DNA of 64,000 nucleotides from Pseudacidovorax intermedius (GTDB lineage: Bacteria > Pseudomonadota > Gammaproteobacteria > Burkholderiales > Burkholderiaceae_C), in assembly GCF_003350475.1 (NCBI RefSeq), contig NZ_QQAV01000002.1:186001-250000 (forward strand), written 5' to 3'. Below, in pieces: positions 38,063-48,862 of the stretch. The position numbers and the translations under genes were made by a program. Below the pieces are notes generated by a model. That model searched no databases. It was given only the letters and a program-made list of their open reading frames with translations, and was not told the origin of the DNA. Each line of letters begins with the position of its first letter. Position 1 is the first letter of the stretch.

Positions 38063-38938
38063 ATGCAACGCGACGACGCCTTCCTGCGCGCCTGGCAAGA
38101 CAACGCCGGCCGCCTGTCCGATGCCGGCGAGGACGAAGGCGGGGGCGAGCGCCCCGTGCTGTGCTTTCGCACGCTGTGGATCTCCGACCTGCACCTGGGC
38201 ACGCCCGGCTGCCAGGCCCATGCCCTGCTCGACTTCCTGAAGAACACCGAGTGCGAGACCCTGTACCTCGTCGGCGACATCGTCGACGGCTGGCAGCTCA
38301 AGCGCCACTGGTACTGGCCGCAGGCCCACAACGACGTGGTGCAGAAGCTGCTGCGCAAGGCGCGCAAGGGCACGCGGGTGATCTTCATCCCGGGCAACCA
38401 CGACGAATTCGCGCGCAAGTACCTGCACCACAACTTCGGCGGCATCGAGGTGGCCGACGAATGGGTGCACGAAACGGCCGACGGCCGCAAGCTCTGGGTG
38501 ATCCACGGCGACCTGTTCGACGGCGTCATCCAGTGCGCCAAGTGGCTGGCCTACGTGGGCGACTCGCTCTACGAATTCACGCTGCGCCTGAACCGGCACT
38601 TCAATTCGCTGCGTGCACGCATCGGCCTGCCATACTGGTCGCTGTCCAAGTACCTCAAGCACAAGGTCAAGCGTGCCGTGAGCTACATGGGCGACTTCGA
38701 GCAGGCGGTGGCCCGCGAGGCCGAGCGCCGCGGCATGCAGGGCGTGGTCTGCGGCCACATCCACCATGCCGAGATGCGCGAGATCGACGGCATCCTGTAC
38801 TGCAACGACGGCGACTGGGTCGAGAGCCTGACGGCGCTGGCCGAGCATGCCGACGGGCGGCTGGAACTGGTGGACTGGACGCCCCGCGTGCGCCAGCAGG
38901 GCCGCCGCGCGGCGCAGGCCCTGCCGGCCCTGGGCTGA
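38063..38938 (+). CDS. Metallophosphoesterase, UDP-2,3-diacylglucosamine diphosphatase family
   Basis: A 291-residue calcineurin-type hydrolase. Metal motifs are SDLHLG near 41-46, GDIVDGW near 72, GNHDEFARKYL near 112 and GHIHHAEM near 232. It belongs to the LpxH2-like branch (HWYWPQAHNDVVQKLLRKAR is typical), which resembles the lipid A enzyme LpxH but may act on other phospho-lipids or nucleotides. Several upstream ATGs exist; 38063 gives the conserved start MQRDDAF. No partner gene is evident. Confidence 0.82.
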   Translation: MQRDDAFLRAWQDNAGRLSDAGEDEGGGERPVLCFRTLWISDLHLGTPGCQAHALLDFLKNTECETLYLVGDIVDGWQLKRHWYWPQAHNDVVQKLLRKARKGTRVIFIPGNHDEFARKYLHHNFGGIEVADEWVHETADGRKLWVIHGDLFDGVIQCAKWLAYVGDSLYEFTLRLNRHFNSLRARIGLPYWSLSKYLKHKVKRAVSYMGDFEQAVAREAERRGMQGVVCGHIHHAEMREIDGILYCNDGDWVESLTALAEHADGRLELVDWTPRVRQQGRRAAQALPALG

Positions 38939-39029
38939 TCGCCCGGCGCGAGCGCCGCCCCAAAGCCCCGGCCCGCACGGCGGGCGCGCTGCCGTCTGCG
39001 AAAATGGCGGGTTGCCCTGGAGCCCGCCT

Positions 39030-40663
<1,634 letters not shown>

Positions 40664-40664
<1 letters not shown>

Positions 40665-41488
40665 TGGGGCACGAGACGATGCGGCCGTTGGCCGACTGGC
40701 CCGAAGCCGCCCGCCGCGGTCTGGTGGGCGTGTTCACCGACATCGACGACACGCTGACCACCGACGGCGCCATCACGCCCGATGCCCTGGATGCGCTGGC
40801 TGCACTGCAGGCCGCCGGCCTGCAGGTGGTGGCCATCACCGGCCGGCCCGTGGGCTGGAGCGAGCCCTTCGCGGCCCGCTGGCCGCTCGACGCCATCGTG
40901 GCGGAGAACGGCGCCGTGGCGCTGGTGCCCGAAGGCACCTGGCAGCCGGGCGGTGTGCGCACGCTGCACAAGCGCTACCAGCAGGACGCCGCCACCCGCG
41001 CCGCCAACTTCGCGCGCATGCAGGCCGTGCTGGCGCACATCGAGGCCAGCATCCCGGGCGCGCGCCGCGCCACCGACAGCGCGGGCCGCGAATGCGACAT
41101 CGCCATCGACCACAGCGAGTTCACGCAGCTGTCCGAGGCGCAGATCGACAAGGTGGTGATGGCCATGCGGCACGAGGGCATGCACGCCACCGTGAGCAGC
41201 ATCCACATCAACGGCTGGTACGGCGAGCACAACAAGCTGTCGGGCGCGCGCTGGATCGTGCGCGAACTCTGGGGCCGCGACTTGGGCGCCGAGATGGAGC
41301 GCTGGGCCTACGTGGGCGATTCGACCAACGACGCGCTGATGTTCCAGGCCTTCGACCACAGCATCGGCGTGGCCAACGTGGCGCGCTTCGTGCCGCACCT
41401 GTCGCACCTGCCGCACTACGTGGCCAAGGGCGAGCGCGGCGCCGGCTTCGCGCAGGCGGCGCGCGCCGCGCTGGTGGCCCGGCGCTGA
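40664..41488 (+). CDS. HAD-IIB family sugar-phosphatase-like hydrolase
   Basis: A 274-residue haloacid-dehalogenase hydrolase. Motif I is FTDIDDTLT near 24-32, motif II TGRPVGWSEPF near 60, and motif IV AYVGDSTNDALMFQAF near 216-231. The cap is of the type IIB (Cof/sucrose-phosphatase) class. It resembles mannosyl-3-phosphoglycerate phosphatase-like proteins, but the true substrate cannot be told. It is translationally coupled to prfC, which is probably not informative about function. Confidence 0.85.
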
Positions 41489-41493
41489 TCGGA

Positions 41494-42933
41494 TCAGCCG
41501 GCCGGCCAGGCCGACGCGGGCATCGCCGGCGTCTCGTCCAACGTAGGAGGCACCGTTGTGCCGAAGCCGGCCGCCGCGAGCGAGCCGACGGCCAGTTCGC
41601 CATCCACGATCCGAAGCCGCGGGCCGGCGGGCGTGGCCTGGTACAGGTCGGGGTGTGCAGCGAGGAAGGCCTGCGCCTCGGCCGCCGGCCGGCCCTGGAA
41701 GCCGTCCACGAAGTGGTGCGCATTGCGCTCCACGTCGCCGATGCCCAGCCAGGCGACCAGGGCCAGGTCCTGCTGCAAGGCCAGCCCCGGCAGTGTGGTG
41801 AGGTCTTCCGCCGACATGAAGCAGGGGTCGGCCGGGCTCGCCGCGTTCCACAGCAGGCAGCGCGCCCGGTTCAGGATGGACTTGTAGAAGCCCTTGCAGG
41901 CCTTGGTCGAGACGCCGCGGTAGCCGAGTTGACGGGCGCGCACGAAGGCGTCCAGTTCGCCGTCCGACTCGTCGATGAGCAGCGGCGGCAGGCTGTGCAG
42001 GTCCGGCAGCGGCGCGGTAAGCGCACGGCCGCGGGCGATGGGTTGCTCGATGAAGCGCACGGCGGCGCACAGCGACACCAGCGCGGGATCGGCGCGCATC
42101 TGGCGCCACAGCGCGAGCACGGCCGCGGCGTCCTCGAACTGCTCGTTGCCGTCCAGCGTCACGGCCCAGCCGGGCGGCTGGGTGTCGAGCAGCGCCGCGA
42201 TGCGGCCCAGACGTGGGAGGTCGGCCCCGGGCTGGCCGGAGAGCTTGATCTTGAAGTGCCGGTTGCCGTAGGCGGCGATCACCTCTTCCAGCGTCTGCGG
42301 CAGGCCGTCGTGCACCTGGGCGCCGGCGGCCACGTCCGCGGCGGTGATCGGGTCGAGCAGGCCCACCGTGTGGCGAGCGGCCAGGCGCCGCAGCGGTTGC
42401 TGCCCCGCCAGGAAGGCGGGCAGGTCCAGTCGCGCCAGGTCGGGCGCCACGGAGGCGGCCTCGATGCCGGGCAGATTGGCGTGCAGCGCCTGCCAGAGCC
42501 CGGCGCCTTGCAACCGGCACAGTGCGTCGAGCACGGCCCGGTCGAGCAAGGCGGGGCCGTAGCTGGCCACCAATGGGTTCAGCCCCCGGCGCTCCCCCGC
42601 CTGCTGCAGGGGGCCGTGGTGCTGCGCGAACAGGGCGAAGGCGCTCAGCGGCGGCGCCGCCAGATAGGCCTCGCGCGCCTGCTGCAGCGAGGCGCGCAGC
42701 TGGTGCTGGTTGTCCTCGTCCGACAGGCGTGGATCCTTGTCGAACCACTTGGCGGCCAGGGCGTCGGCCGCGAAGCCTTCGCCTTCCCGGCCGTCCGGCA
42801 GCCGGATGCGCAGCCGCACGATGGCCTGCTGGCCGCCCGTGACCGTGATGGTCCCGAAGCGGAAGGGCAGGCGCATGCGGTAGGTGGACTCGAACAGGTC
42901 CACTGCCGTGACGCGAAGGCGCGGCGCGTCCAT
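41494..42933 (-). CDS. Enolase-superfamily (mandelate racemase/muconate-like) enzyme
   Basis: A 479-residue TIM-barrel enzyme. HFKIKLSG supplies the K-x-K base. LDGNEQF, FIEQP and LIDESDGE are the three metal acids. VSTKACKGF places a lysine on the opposite face where mandelate racemase and glucarate dehydratase use a His-Asp pair. That pattern suggests epimerisation or beta-elimination like the muconate-lactonising branch, not true glucarate dehydratase. It ends the catabolic operon after an ABC importer. Substrate is probably an organic acid or acid sugar brought in by that importer. Confidence 0.82.
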   Translation of the reverse strand: MDAPRLRVTAVDLFESTYRMRLPFRFGTITVTGGQQAIVRLRIRLPDGREGEGFAADALAAKWFDKDPRLSDEDNQHQLRASLQQAREAYLAAPPLSAFALFAQHHGPLQQAGERRGLNPLVASYGPALLDRAVLDALCRLQGAGLWQALHANLPGIEAASVAPDLARLDLPAFLAGQQPLRRLAARHTVGLLDPITAADVAAGAQVHDGLPQTLEEVIAAYGNRHFKIKLSGQPGADLPRLGRIAALLDTQPPGWAVTLDGNEQFEDAAAVLALWRQMRADPALVSLCAAVRFIEQPIARGRALTAPLPDLHSLPPLLIDESDGELDAFVRARQLGYRGVSTKACKGFYKSILNRARCLLWNAASPADPCFMSAEDLTTLPGLALQQDLALVAWLGIGDVERNAHHFVDGFQGRPAAEAQAFLAAHPDLYQATPAGPRLRIVDGELAVGSLAAAGFGTTVPPTLDETPAMPASAWPAG

Positions 42934-42944
42934 GGATGCGCCGC

Positions 42945-43796
42945 CTACCAGTGCGGCCCGCCGCGGCCTTCGTCGCCGCGGCCGGCACTGCCGGACAGCT
43001 CGGTGTAGATGCGGAAGGCCAGCTGCCCCAGCTCGGGGGTGGCCCGCGTCCGGGCGGTGCGCGGGCGGGCGATGGGCACGTCGTGGATGTCCGCGACGCG
43101 GCCGGGGCGTGGGGACATCACCACCACCCGGTCAGCCAGGAAGACGGCCTCGGGGATGGAGTGCGTCACGAAGACGATGGTCTTGCGCGCGGCGCGGGGC
43201 TGGTCCTGTCCCCAGATGCGCAGCAGTTCCAGGTTCATGTCGTCGCGCGTCATGGCGTCGAGCGCGCCGAAGGGCTCGTCCATCAGCAGGATGGGCGGGT
43301 CCAGGATGAGTGCGCGGCACATCGCCGCGCGCTGCTGCATGCCGCCGGAGAGCTCGCCGGGCCGCTTGCCGGCAAAGTCGCCGAGCCCCACCAGCCGCAG
43401 CAGTTCATGCGCGCGCTCGCGGTAGCGGGCACGGTCCAGGCCGGCGAGCTCCACCGGCAGCAGCACGTTGTCCAGCACGCTGCGCCACTTCAGCAGCAGC
43501 GCCGCCTGAAAGACCATGCCCACCTGTGGAATGGGCTTGTCCACCGGCACGCCCTGCACGCGCACCTGCCCGCTGGTCACCGGCCGCAGCCCGGCCATGG
43601 CGCGCATGAGCGTGGACTTGCCGCAGCCGCTCGGCCCGACCAGCGCGACGAACTCGCCCTCGTGGATGGACAGCGAGATGTCGCGCAGCGCCTCCACCGG
43701 GCCGCTTTCGGCGGGGTAGACCATGCCGGCATGGTCGACCTCGATCAGCGGCCGCGCAGTGCCGGGGCTCGGCGGCGGAGAAGCGGTGGAAGCCAT
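42945..43796 (-). CDS. ABC transporter ATP-binding protein (NitT/TauB type)
   Basis: A 283-residue ATPase. Walker A VGPSGCGKST, Q-loop GMVFQAALLLKW, signature LSGGMQQRAAMCRAL, Walker B LLMDEPFGALDAMTRDDMN and switch VTHSIPEAVFLADRV are all intact. The type matches nitrate/sulfonate/taurine importers. The ATG at 43796 gives MASTASPP; the frame is open further upstream without family match. It forms an importer with the two genes before it. Confidence 0.93.
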   Translation of the reverse strand: MASTASPPPSPGTARPLIEVDHAGMVYPAESGPVEALRDISLSIHEGEFVALVGPSGCGKSTLMRAMAGLRPVTSGQVRVQGVPVDKPIPQVGMVFQAALLLKWRSVLDNVLLPVELAGLDRARYRERAHELLRLVGLGDFAGKRPGELSGGMQQRAAMCRALILDPPILLMDEPFGALDAMTRDDMNLELLRIWGQDQPRAARKTIVFVTHSIPEAVFLADRVVVMSPRPGRVADIHDVPIARPRTARTRATPELGQLAFRIYTELSGSAGRGDEGRGGPHW

Positions 43797-43822
43797 GCCG
43801 ATGCCGCCTTCGTGACGCGCGC

Positions 43823-44839
43823 TCACTTCGCGGCCAGCGGCAATGCCACCTTGGCCAGCAGACCCTTGGTGTAGACGGCCTGACAGTCCACCTTTCGGGG
43901 CAGGCCCATGTAGGTGTTCACGATGTCCACCGACGCGCACATCTTCTTGTCGTCGATGGCGCCCAGGCCGTTGTCGGCGAAGTTTCGGGTGCGCATCAGA
44001 TCGAAGCCGAGCAGCATGTTGGCGCGGATCACGTTCACGTCGATCTCCGGCACCCGCTTCTTGTAGATGGCCAGGGCCTCCTCCGGGTTGCTCATCACGT
44101 CGCGCCAGCCCTGGTACGAGGCCTCGAGAAAGGCCCGCAGCTGCTGGGGCCGGTCGGCGATGGTCTTGTCGCTGGCCATGAGCGACATGGCATACAGGTC
44201 GAAGCCATGGTCCGCCCAGGCCATGCGCACCACCTTGCCCTCGCCCATCGCCTTGTCGTAGAAGGGCTGACCTGTCGTGTAGTCGGCCACTCCGTCCATG
44301 CGCTTCTCGGCGATCGAGGCCACCTTGGCAGTGGGCTCGATGTTGACCCAGGTGACCTTCTGCGGGTCGATCCTGTTCAGGCGGGCGAAGGCCGGAAAGG
44401 CCAGCCGCTGGCTGTCGCCGGCCGGCGCACCCACGGTCTTGCCTTCCAGGTCGGCGGGCTTCACCAGCGGTGCGTCGCTGCGGCTGAAGAAGGTCATGGG
44501 CGTCTTGTCGAAGACGATGCCCACGATCTTGACCCGTGCGCCGCGCGAGACGGCCGAGATGATCGGCACGGCATCGGCCAGGCCGGCATCGGCGCGGCCG
44601 GTGTCCACTTTGGCGATGGCGTCGCCCGAACCCTTGGAGGCCTCGATGCTCACGTCCAGGCCGCGCTGGGCGTAGTAGCCCTTGTCCAGCGCCACCCAGT
44701 AGGCCGCGTGGTCGCCCACGGCGAACCAGTTGAGCGCCAGCGTGAACTTCTCCTTGGGCTGGGCGAGGGCCGGGCCGTGGGCCGACAGCAGCGCGAGGCC
44801 GGCCACGGTGGCCTGCAGGGCGGCGGAACGAAGAGGCAT
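43823..44839 (-). CDS. ABC transporter solute-binding protein, NMT1/THI5-like
   Basis: A 338-residue periplasmic receptor with a signal peptide ending near HGPALAQP (about residue 26). The family block LALNWFAVGDHAAYWVALDKGYYAQRGLDV follows directly, with GRADAGLADAV later. NMT1-like receptors bind small organic ligands such as pyrimidines, sulfonates or aromatic acids. It lies between permease and ATPase genes. Confidence 0.92.
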   Translation of the reverse strand: MPLRSAALQATVAGLALLSAHGPALAQPKEKFTLALNWFAVGDHAAYWVALDKGYYAQRGLDVSIEASKGSGDAIAKVDTGRADAGLADAVPIISAVSRGARVKIVGIVFDKTPMTFFSRSDAPLVKPADLEGKTVGAPAGDSQRLAFPAFARLNRIDPQKVTWVNIEPTAKVASIAEKRMDGVADYTTGQPFYDKAMGEGKVVRMAWADHGFDLYAMSLMASDKTIADRPQQLRAFLEASYQGWRDVMSNPEEALAIYKKRVPEIDVNVIRANMLLGFDLMRTRNFADNGLGAIDDKKMCASVDIVNTYMGLPRKVDCQAVYTKGLLAKVALPLAAK

Positions 44840-44903
44840 GGCAGCTTCCTTTCTGGGGAGGGAGGACGAAGCGGTGGAGGAGGATTCGGGAATGGGCGGC
44901 GCC

Positions 44904-45674
44904 TCAGCCGGCGCGGTCCTCGGCCCAGGGCGCGAGCAGGCGCGACAGGCCGGCCACCAGGCCGTACAGCAGCAGCCCCAGCAGGGAGATCCACACCAGC
45001 GCGGCAAAGGCGGCCGGCGTGTTCATGCTGCTCTGCGTGGTGATGATCACGTAGCCCAGGCCCTTCTGCGAGGCGACGAACTCGCCCACGATGGCGCCCA
45101 CCACGGCCGAGGTGGCGGTGACCTTCAGCGCGCTCAGGATGTAGGGATAGGCATTGGGAATGCGGATCTTGAGGAAGACCTTCCACTTGGGCGCGCTGAA
45201 CACGCGGCCCAGGTCCACCAGGTCCTGGTCGATCTGCGTGAGACCGACGGCGGTGTTGATGACCACCGGGAAGAACCCGATGAGCGCGCCGATCAGCATG
45301 TTGGGCAGGATGCCGTAGCCCAGCCACATCAGGAACAGCGGCGCGATCGCCACCTTGGGCAGCGTGTTGACGAAGACCAGGAAGGGCGTGAGGGCCCGCG
45401 AGAGCCCGGGCGACCACGCGATGGCCATGCCCAGCAGCACGCCGGAAGCGCCGGCCAGCACGAAGGCGCCGAGGATCTCCACCGCGGTGATCCAGGCATG
45501 CTGCAGCCACGGGATCTCCTGGCTCACCATGGCCTGCAGCACGGCCCCCGGGCTGGGCAGCAGGTACTCGCGGATGTCGAAGACCGACACCGCCAGCTGC
45601 CACAGGAGCACGAAGCCGACGAAGATGCCCACGGCCGGCAGGTAGTGAGCGAGGGCCTGGCGCAGACGGTGCAT
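44904..45674 (-). CDS. ABC transporter permease (NitT/TauC type)
   Basis: A 256-residue inner-membrane permease with about six helices. The EAA loop is GRVFSAPKWKVFLKIRIPNAYPYI near 165-188, and NTLPKVAIAPLFLMWLGYGILPN is the typical transmembrane block of this subfamily. It is followed after 64 bases by the binding protein gene. Confidence 0.93.
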   Translation of the reverse strand: MHRLRQALAHYLPAVGIFVGFVLLWQLAVSVFDIREYLLPSPGAVLQAMVSQEIPWLQHAWITAVEILGAFVLAGASGVLLGMAIAWSPGLSRALTPFLVFVNTLPKVAIAPLFLMWLGYGILPNMLIGALIGFFPVVINTAVGLTQIDQDLVDLGRVFSAPKWKVFLKIRIPNAYPYILSALKVTATSAVVGAIVGEFVASQKGLGYVIITTQSSMNTPAAFAALVWISLLGLLLYGLVAGLSRLLAPWAEDRAG

Positions 45675-45696
45675 GCGGCGTTCCTGGAGTGGGGTT

Positions 45697-46761
45697 TCAG
45701 CGGAGCCAGCGGTCGCGGTTCGCGGCCACGAATTCGTCGTCGGACAGGTCGGCGTGCTCGCGGCACACGCGATCCAGCGCGTCGGCCTGGCCGGGGCTCA
45801 GGCCCTCCTGCGGATCGAGGCACCAGATGCCTTCGAGCAGGCCCTGGCGGCGCAGGATCTCGTGGCAGCCGGCGATGCAGCCGCGGAAGTCGTTCGCCAC
45901 GTCGAAGAAGGCGCTGTTGCAGTCGGTGACGCGGCTGTCCAGTGCCAGCAGCTCGGCCGGCACGGCGCCGGCTGCGACCGCGGCCTGGCAGCGATCCAGC
46001 AACTGCACGGCCTTCTGCGTCCAGACCGACCAGTGCCCCAGCAGTCCGCCGCGGAAACGCACGGTGACGGGCGCGCCGTCGCGCATCACGGTGAACGGCG
46101 TGAGCAGGTCCAGCACGATGTGGTCGTCATTGCCGGTGTAGAGCGTCACCCGTTCCTCGGCCCGTGCCGCCACCAGGCCGCGCACCACGTCCAGGGTGCG
46201 GTAGCGGTGGAAGGGCGCCACCTTGATGGCGACCACCTGCTCGATGGCCGCGAAGCGGGCCCAGAAGCCTGCGCTGAGCACCCGGCCGCCGACCGCCGGC
46301 TGAAGGTAGAAGCCCACCAGCGGCAGCTCGGCCGCCACGGCCTGGCAGTGGGCGATGAGTTCGTCCTCGCTGCGGTCGCTCAGGGCGGCCAGGCTCAGCA
46401 GGCCGGCGTGGTAGCCGAGGTCGCGCGCCAGCCGGGCCTCGGCCAGGGCCTGGGTGGTCGGACCGCACAGGCCCGCCACGAGCGCGAGCTCGCGCTGCGT
46501 ACCCACCCAGTCGCGTGCCGTCTCGGCCGCCAGCCGCAGCACCGGCTCGTACAGCCCCCTCTCGCGGATGGCGAACTGGGTGGTGTGCACGCCCACCGCG
46601 AGGCCGCCGGCGCCGGCGTCGAGGTAGTAGCGGGTGAGGGCGCGCTGGCGGCGCTCGTCCAGCTGTCGCTGCGCATCCAGGGCGAGCGGGTGGGCAGGAA
46701 TGGCCAGGCCGCGCTGCAGCAGCTGGCGGGCATGGGTCACGGCGTCGTCGGCAAGAGGCAT
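45697..46761 (-). CDS. Dihydrodipicolinate synthase/N-acetylneuraminate lyase family protein
   Basis: A 354-residue class I aldolase-type enzyme. The Schiff-base lysine is in VVAIKVAPFHRYRT (about 188), with the tyrosine of LVGFYLQPAVGG ahead of it. It is longer than DapA (about 290 residues) and sits in a catabolic operon, so it is more likely an aldolase or dehydratase/decarboxylase on a keto acid than a lysine-pathway enzyme. A TTG at 46794 is also in frame; ATG 46761 was chosen. It follows the GNAT gene by 4 bases. Confidence 0.82.
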   Translation of the reverse strand: MPLADDAVTHARQLLQRGLAIPAHPLALDAQRQLDERRQRALTRYYLDAGAGGLAVGVHTTQFAIRERGLYEPVLRLAAETARDWVGTQRELALVAGLCGPTTQALAEARLARDLGYHAGLLSLAALSDRSEDELIAHCQAVAAELPLVGFYLQPAVGGRVLSAGFWARFAAIEQVVAIKVAPFHRYRTLDVVRGLVAARAEERVTLYTGNDDHIVLDLLTPFTVMRDGAPVTVRFRGGLLGHWSVWTQKAVQLLDRCQAAVAAGAVPAELLALDSRVTDCNSAFFDVANDFRGCIAGCHEILRRQGLLEGIWCLDPQEGLSPGQADALDRVCREHADLSDDEFVAANRDRWLR

Positions 46762-46765
46762 GGGG

Positions 46766-47653
46766 TCATCCGAATTCGGGGCCGGCCACGGCAAAGAGAG
46801 GGGCCGAGGGTTGGGTCACGCAGTCGGGCAGGGCCGGCGCCCGCGCCATGCGCACGAAGGGCCGCTGCACGGTGAAGCCCTGGGCGCCGAGCCATGCGCG
46901 CAGGGCGGTGTGGGCATCCGGGACATCGATGAAGACCGGCCCGTCCAGTTCGGCCAGGGCGGTCTGCAGCAGCGCCTGGGCCTGGGCGCTCGTGGGCGCC
47001 ACCAGGGGGCCGATCTGCCAGGCCCGCCGGCCTTCGCGCGCGATGACGAAGGCCGAAGGGCCGCCGTCGCCCGCCCACAGCCACGTCCGCGTGCCGCGGC
47101 GGGCCAGCAGGTCGCGCAGCAGCAGGCCGCGCGTGAGGCCGCTCGCGTTGCGGTCGAGAGTGGTCAATGCGCCTTCGTCGTCGCCCCGGGCGGGCCGCAC
47201 CGCGCTGTCCACCACCGGGGCAGGATGTCGGCCGGCCTCGCCCGCCCAGCGGCAGAAGCCGAAGCCGGGCCAGAAGCCGAGGCGCTCGTACACCGCCTGG
47301 CCGGCCGGCGTGGCGTCGAGGACGGGGGTGAGCCGGCGCTCGCCCAGGTGTGCCAGCGCCTCACGGAGCAGGTCGCTGGCCAGGCCCCGATGGCGCCATT
47401 CGCGGTCGACCAGCACCATGGAGATCCAGGCCAGTGGCCCATAGGGCAGCACGGCCGCGGTGGCCACCAGCTCGCTGCGTGCCGTGCGCCGGCCGATGGC
47501 GACGCCGTGGCGGGCGAAGAAGGCCCAGTCGTCGGCCGTCTGGTTCCAGCCCGCGGCATCGGACAGCGCCACGCCGGCGAACACGTCCGCGTCGCCCAGC
47601 CGCACCGGGCGCGTCGGCTCGGCGTCGGCGCGGGTCGCCTCAGAAGGCGCCAT
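46766..47653 (-). CDS. GNAT-family acetyltransferase with C-terminal second domain
   Basis: A 295-residue protein. An N-terminal GNAT domain has the acetyl-CoA loop DREWRHRGLASDLLREAL near 103-120. A C-terminal acetyltransferase-like domain (about 160-290) has RRAWQIGPLVAPTSAQAQAL. The two-domain form resembles the YitH/HolE-type GNATs. It overlaps the end of the epimerase gene by 14 bases. Its substrate in this operon is unknown. Confidence 0.82.
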   Translation of the reverse strand: MAPSEATRADAEPTRPVRLGDADVFAGVALSDAAGWNQTADDWAFFARHGVAIGRRTARSELVATAAVLPYGPLAWISMVLVDREWRHRGLASDLLREALAHLGERRLTPVLDATPAGQAVYERLGFWPGFGFCRWAGEAGRHPAPVVDSAVRPARGDDEGALTTLDRNASGLTRGLLLRDLLARRGTRTWLWAGDGGPSAFVIAREGRRAWQIGPLVAPTSAQAQALLQTALAELDGPVFIDVPDAHTALRAWLGAQGFTVQRPFVRMARAPALPDCVTQPSAPLFAVAGPEFG

Positions 47654-48716
47654 CCCGCACCTCGAACTTGGTCGGCTTGTGCAGGCTGGGGCGTTGCTGG
47701 ATCACCCAGTCGGCCACCCAGTCGAGCATCGCGCCCAGCGGCACGACGGGATAGCCGAAGAGGCGGGTGGCCTGCGTGGTGTCCGACAGCAGGGCGGTGG
47801 GCGCCTCCTGCCCGCTCACCCGCACCGGCACGTCCATGCGGCGGGCGAATTCCTCGACCAGCCAGCGCACGGAGAGGGTCTCGGGGCCGGTGCAGTTGAT
47901 GGGCGAGGGCGGCGTGGTGCAGTGGCGCAGGCTGCGCAGCGCCTGGGCATTGGCATCGCCCTGCCAGATCACGTTCACATGGCCCATGGCCAGGTCGATG
48001 GTCTCGCCCCGGTGCACCTTGGCGGCGATGTCGTGCAGCACGCCGTAGCGCATGTCGATGGCGTAGTTGAGGCGGAACAGCCGCCCCGGCGTGCCATGGC
48101 GCGCGCCGAAGTACTGGAACATGCGCTCGCGGCCGATGCAGGACTGGGCGTATTCGCCGATGGGCGCCGGCGGGGTCAGCTCCGAGGCGCCCTGGCGCCC
48201 GACCTGCGTCAGCGGATAGATGTTGCCGGTGGAGAAGGCCACGATGCGCGATTGGCGGAAGGTGTCCGCCACCAGCGCCGGCACATGGGTGTTCATGGCC
48301 CAGGTCAGGGCCTGGTTGTCCTTGGCGCCGAACTTGTGGCCGGCGGCGAAGACGATGTTGGGCACCTTCGGCAGGGCCTGCAGCGCGTCGCGGTCGAGCA
48401 GGTCGCAGGCGATGGTGTGCACGCCCCAGCCCTCCAGCTGTTCGCGCACCGCCGGGTCGCTGAAGCGGGCCACGCCGATCACGCGCTTGTGCGGTGCGGC
48501 GTTGCGAGCCAGCCGGGCCAGCGTCGGGCCCATCTTGCCGGCCACGCCCAGGATCATCAGGTCGCCATCGACCGCGGCCAGATCGTCCACGAGGGCCTGG
48601 GTCGGACGGGCCAGGAAGGCATCCAGCGCTTCCACCGAGTCGAAGCGCTCGGGCAGTTGCGTGGGGTCCAGCAGGGCCGCGGACGCAGGCGCCGCGGGGG
48701 AAAGGCTTGGGCTCAT
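47640..48716 (-). CDS. NAD-dependent epimerase/dehydratase family protein
   Basis: A 358-residue extended short-chain dehydrogenase. The Rossmann loop is degenerate, LMILGVAGKMGPTLARLA, near 53-70. AFSTGNIYPLT and the Tyr-Ala-Gln-Ser segment EYAQSCIGRERMF hold the active-site region, with the usual Lys of YxxxK replaced by Ile or shifted. First structural gene of the TetR-controlled operon, with its own strong promoter 40 bases upstream. It may oxidise or epimerise a sugar acid. Confidence 0.83.
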   Translation of the reverse strand: MSPSLSPAAPASAALLDPTQLPERFDSVEALDAFLARPTQALVDDLAAVDGDLMILGVAGKMGPTLARLARNAAPHKRVIGVARFSDPAVREQLEGWGVHTIACDLLDRDALQALPKVPNIVFAAGHKFGAKDNQALTWAMNTHVPALVADTFRQSRIVAFSTGNIYPLTQVGRQGASELTPPAPIGEYAQSCIGRERMFQYFGARHGTPGRLFRLNYAIDMRYGVLHDIAAKVHRGETIDLAMGHVNVIWQGDANAQALRSLRHCTTPPSPINCTGPETLSVRWLVEEFARRMDVPVRVSGQEAPTALLSDTTQATRLFGYPVVPLGAMLDWVADWVIQQRPSLHKPTKFEVRDGAF

Positions 48717-48756
48717 GGGTGACTCCGCGGCACCGGTTCCGGCGCCTTGGAGATGC

Positions 48757-48785
48757 ACTGTAGGCACCGCTTTCGATGCTGTCAA
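48757..48785 (-). promoter_or_regulatory. Sigma70 promoter of the epimerase-to-enolase operon
   Basis: On the minus strand a perfect TTGACA (48785-48780) and TACAGT (48762-48757) are separated by exactly 17 bases. Transcription would begin near 48750, about 35 bases before the epimerase ATG at 48716. The -35 overlaps the TetR-type inverted repeat. Confidence 0.78.
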
Positions 48786-48797
48786 CCGTTTGGTTGA
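48782..48797. promoter_or_regulatory. Operator-like inverted repeat (TetR regulator site)
   Basis: TCAACC-GTTT-GGTTGA is a perfect 6-4-6 inverted repeat that covers the -35 element. It lies between the TetR-family gene and the first structural gene. The layout suggests repression relieved by a pathway ligand. Confidence 0.65.
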
Positions 48798-48862
48798 AAA
48801 TGGACGAAAGGCAGGCGGGGCCGGCTGCAGGCCCGCGGGGCCCGCGCCAGCAGGGGGAGCCT

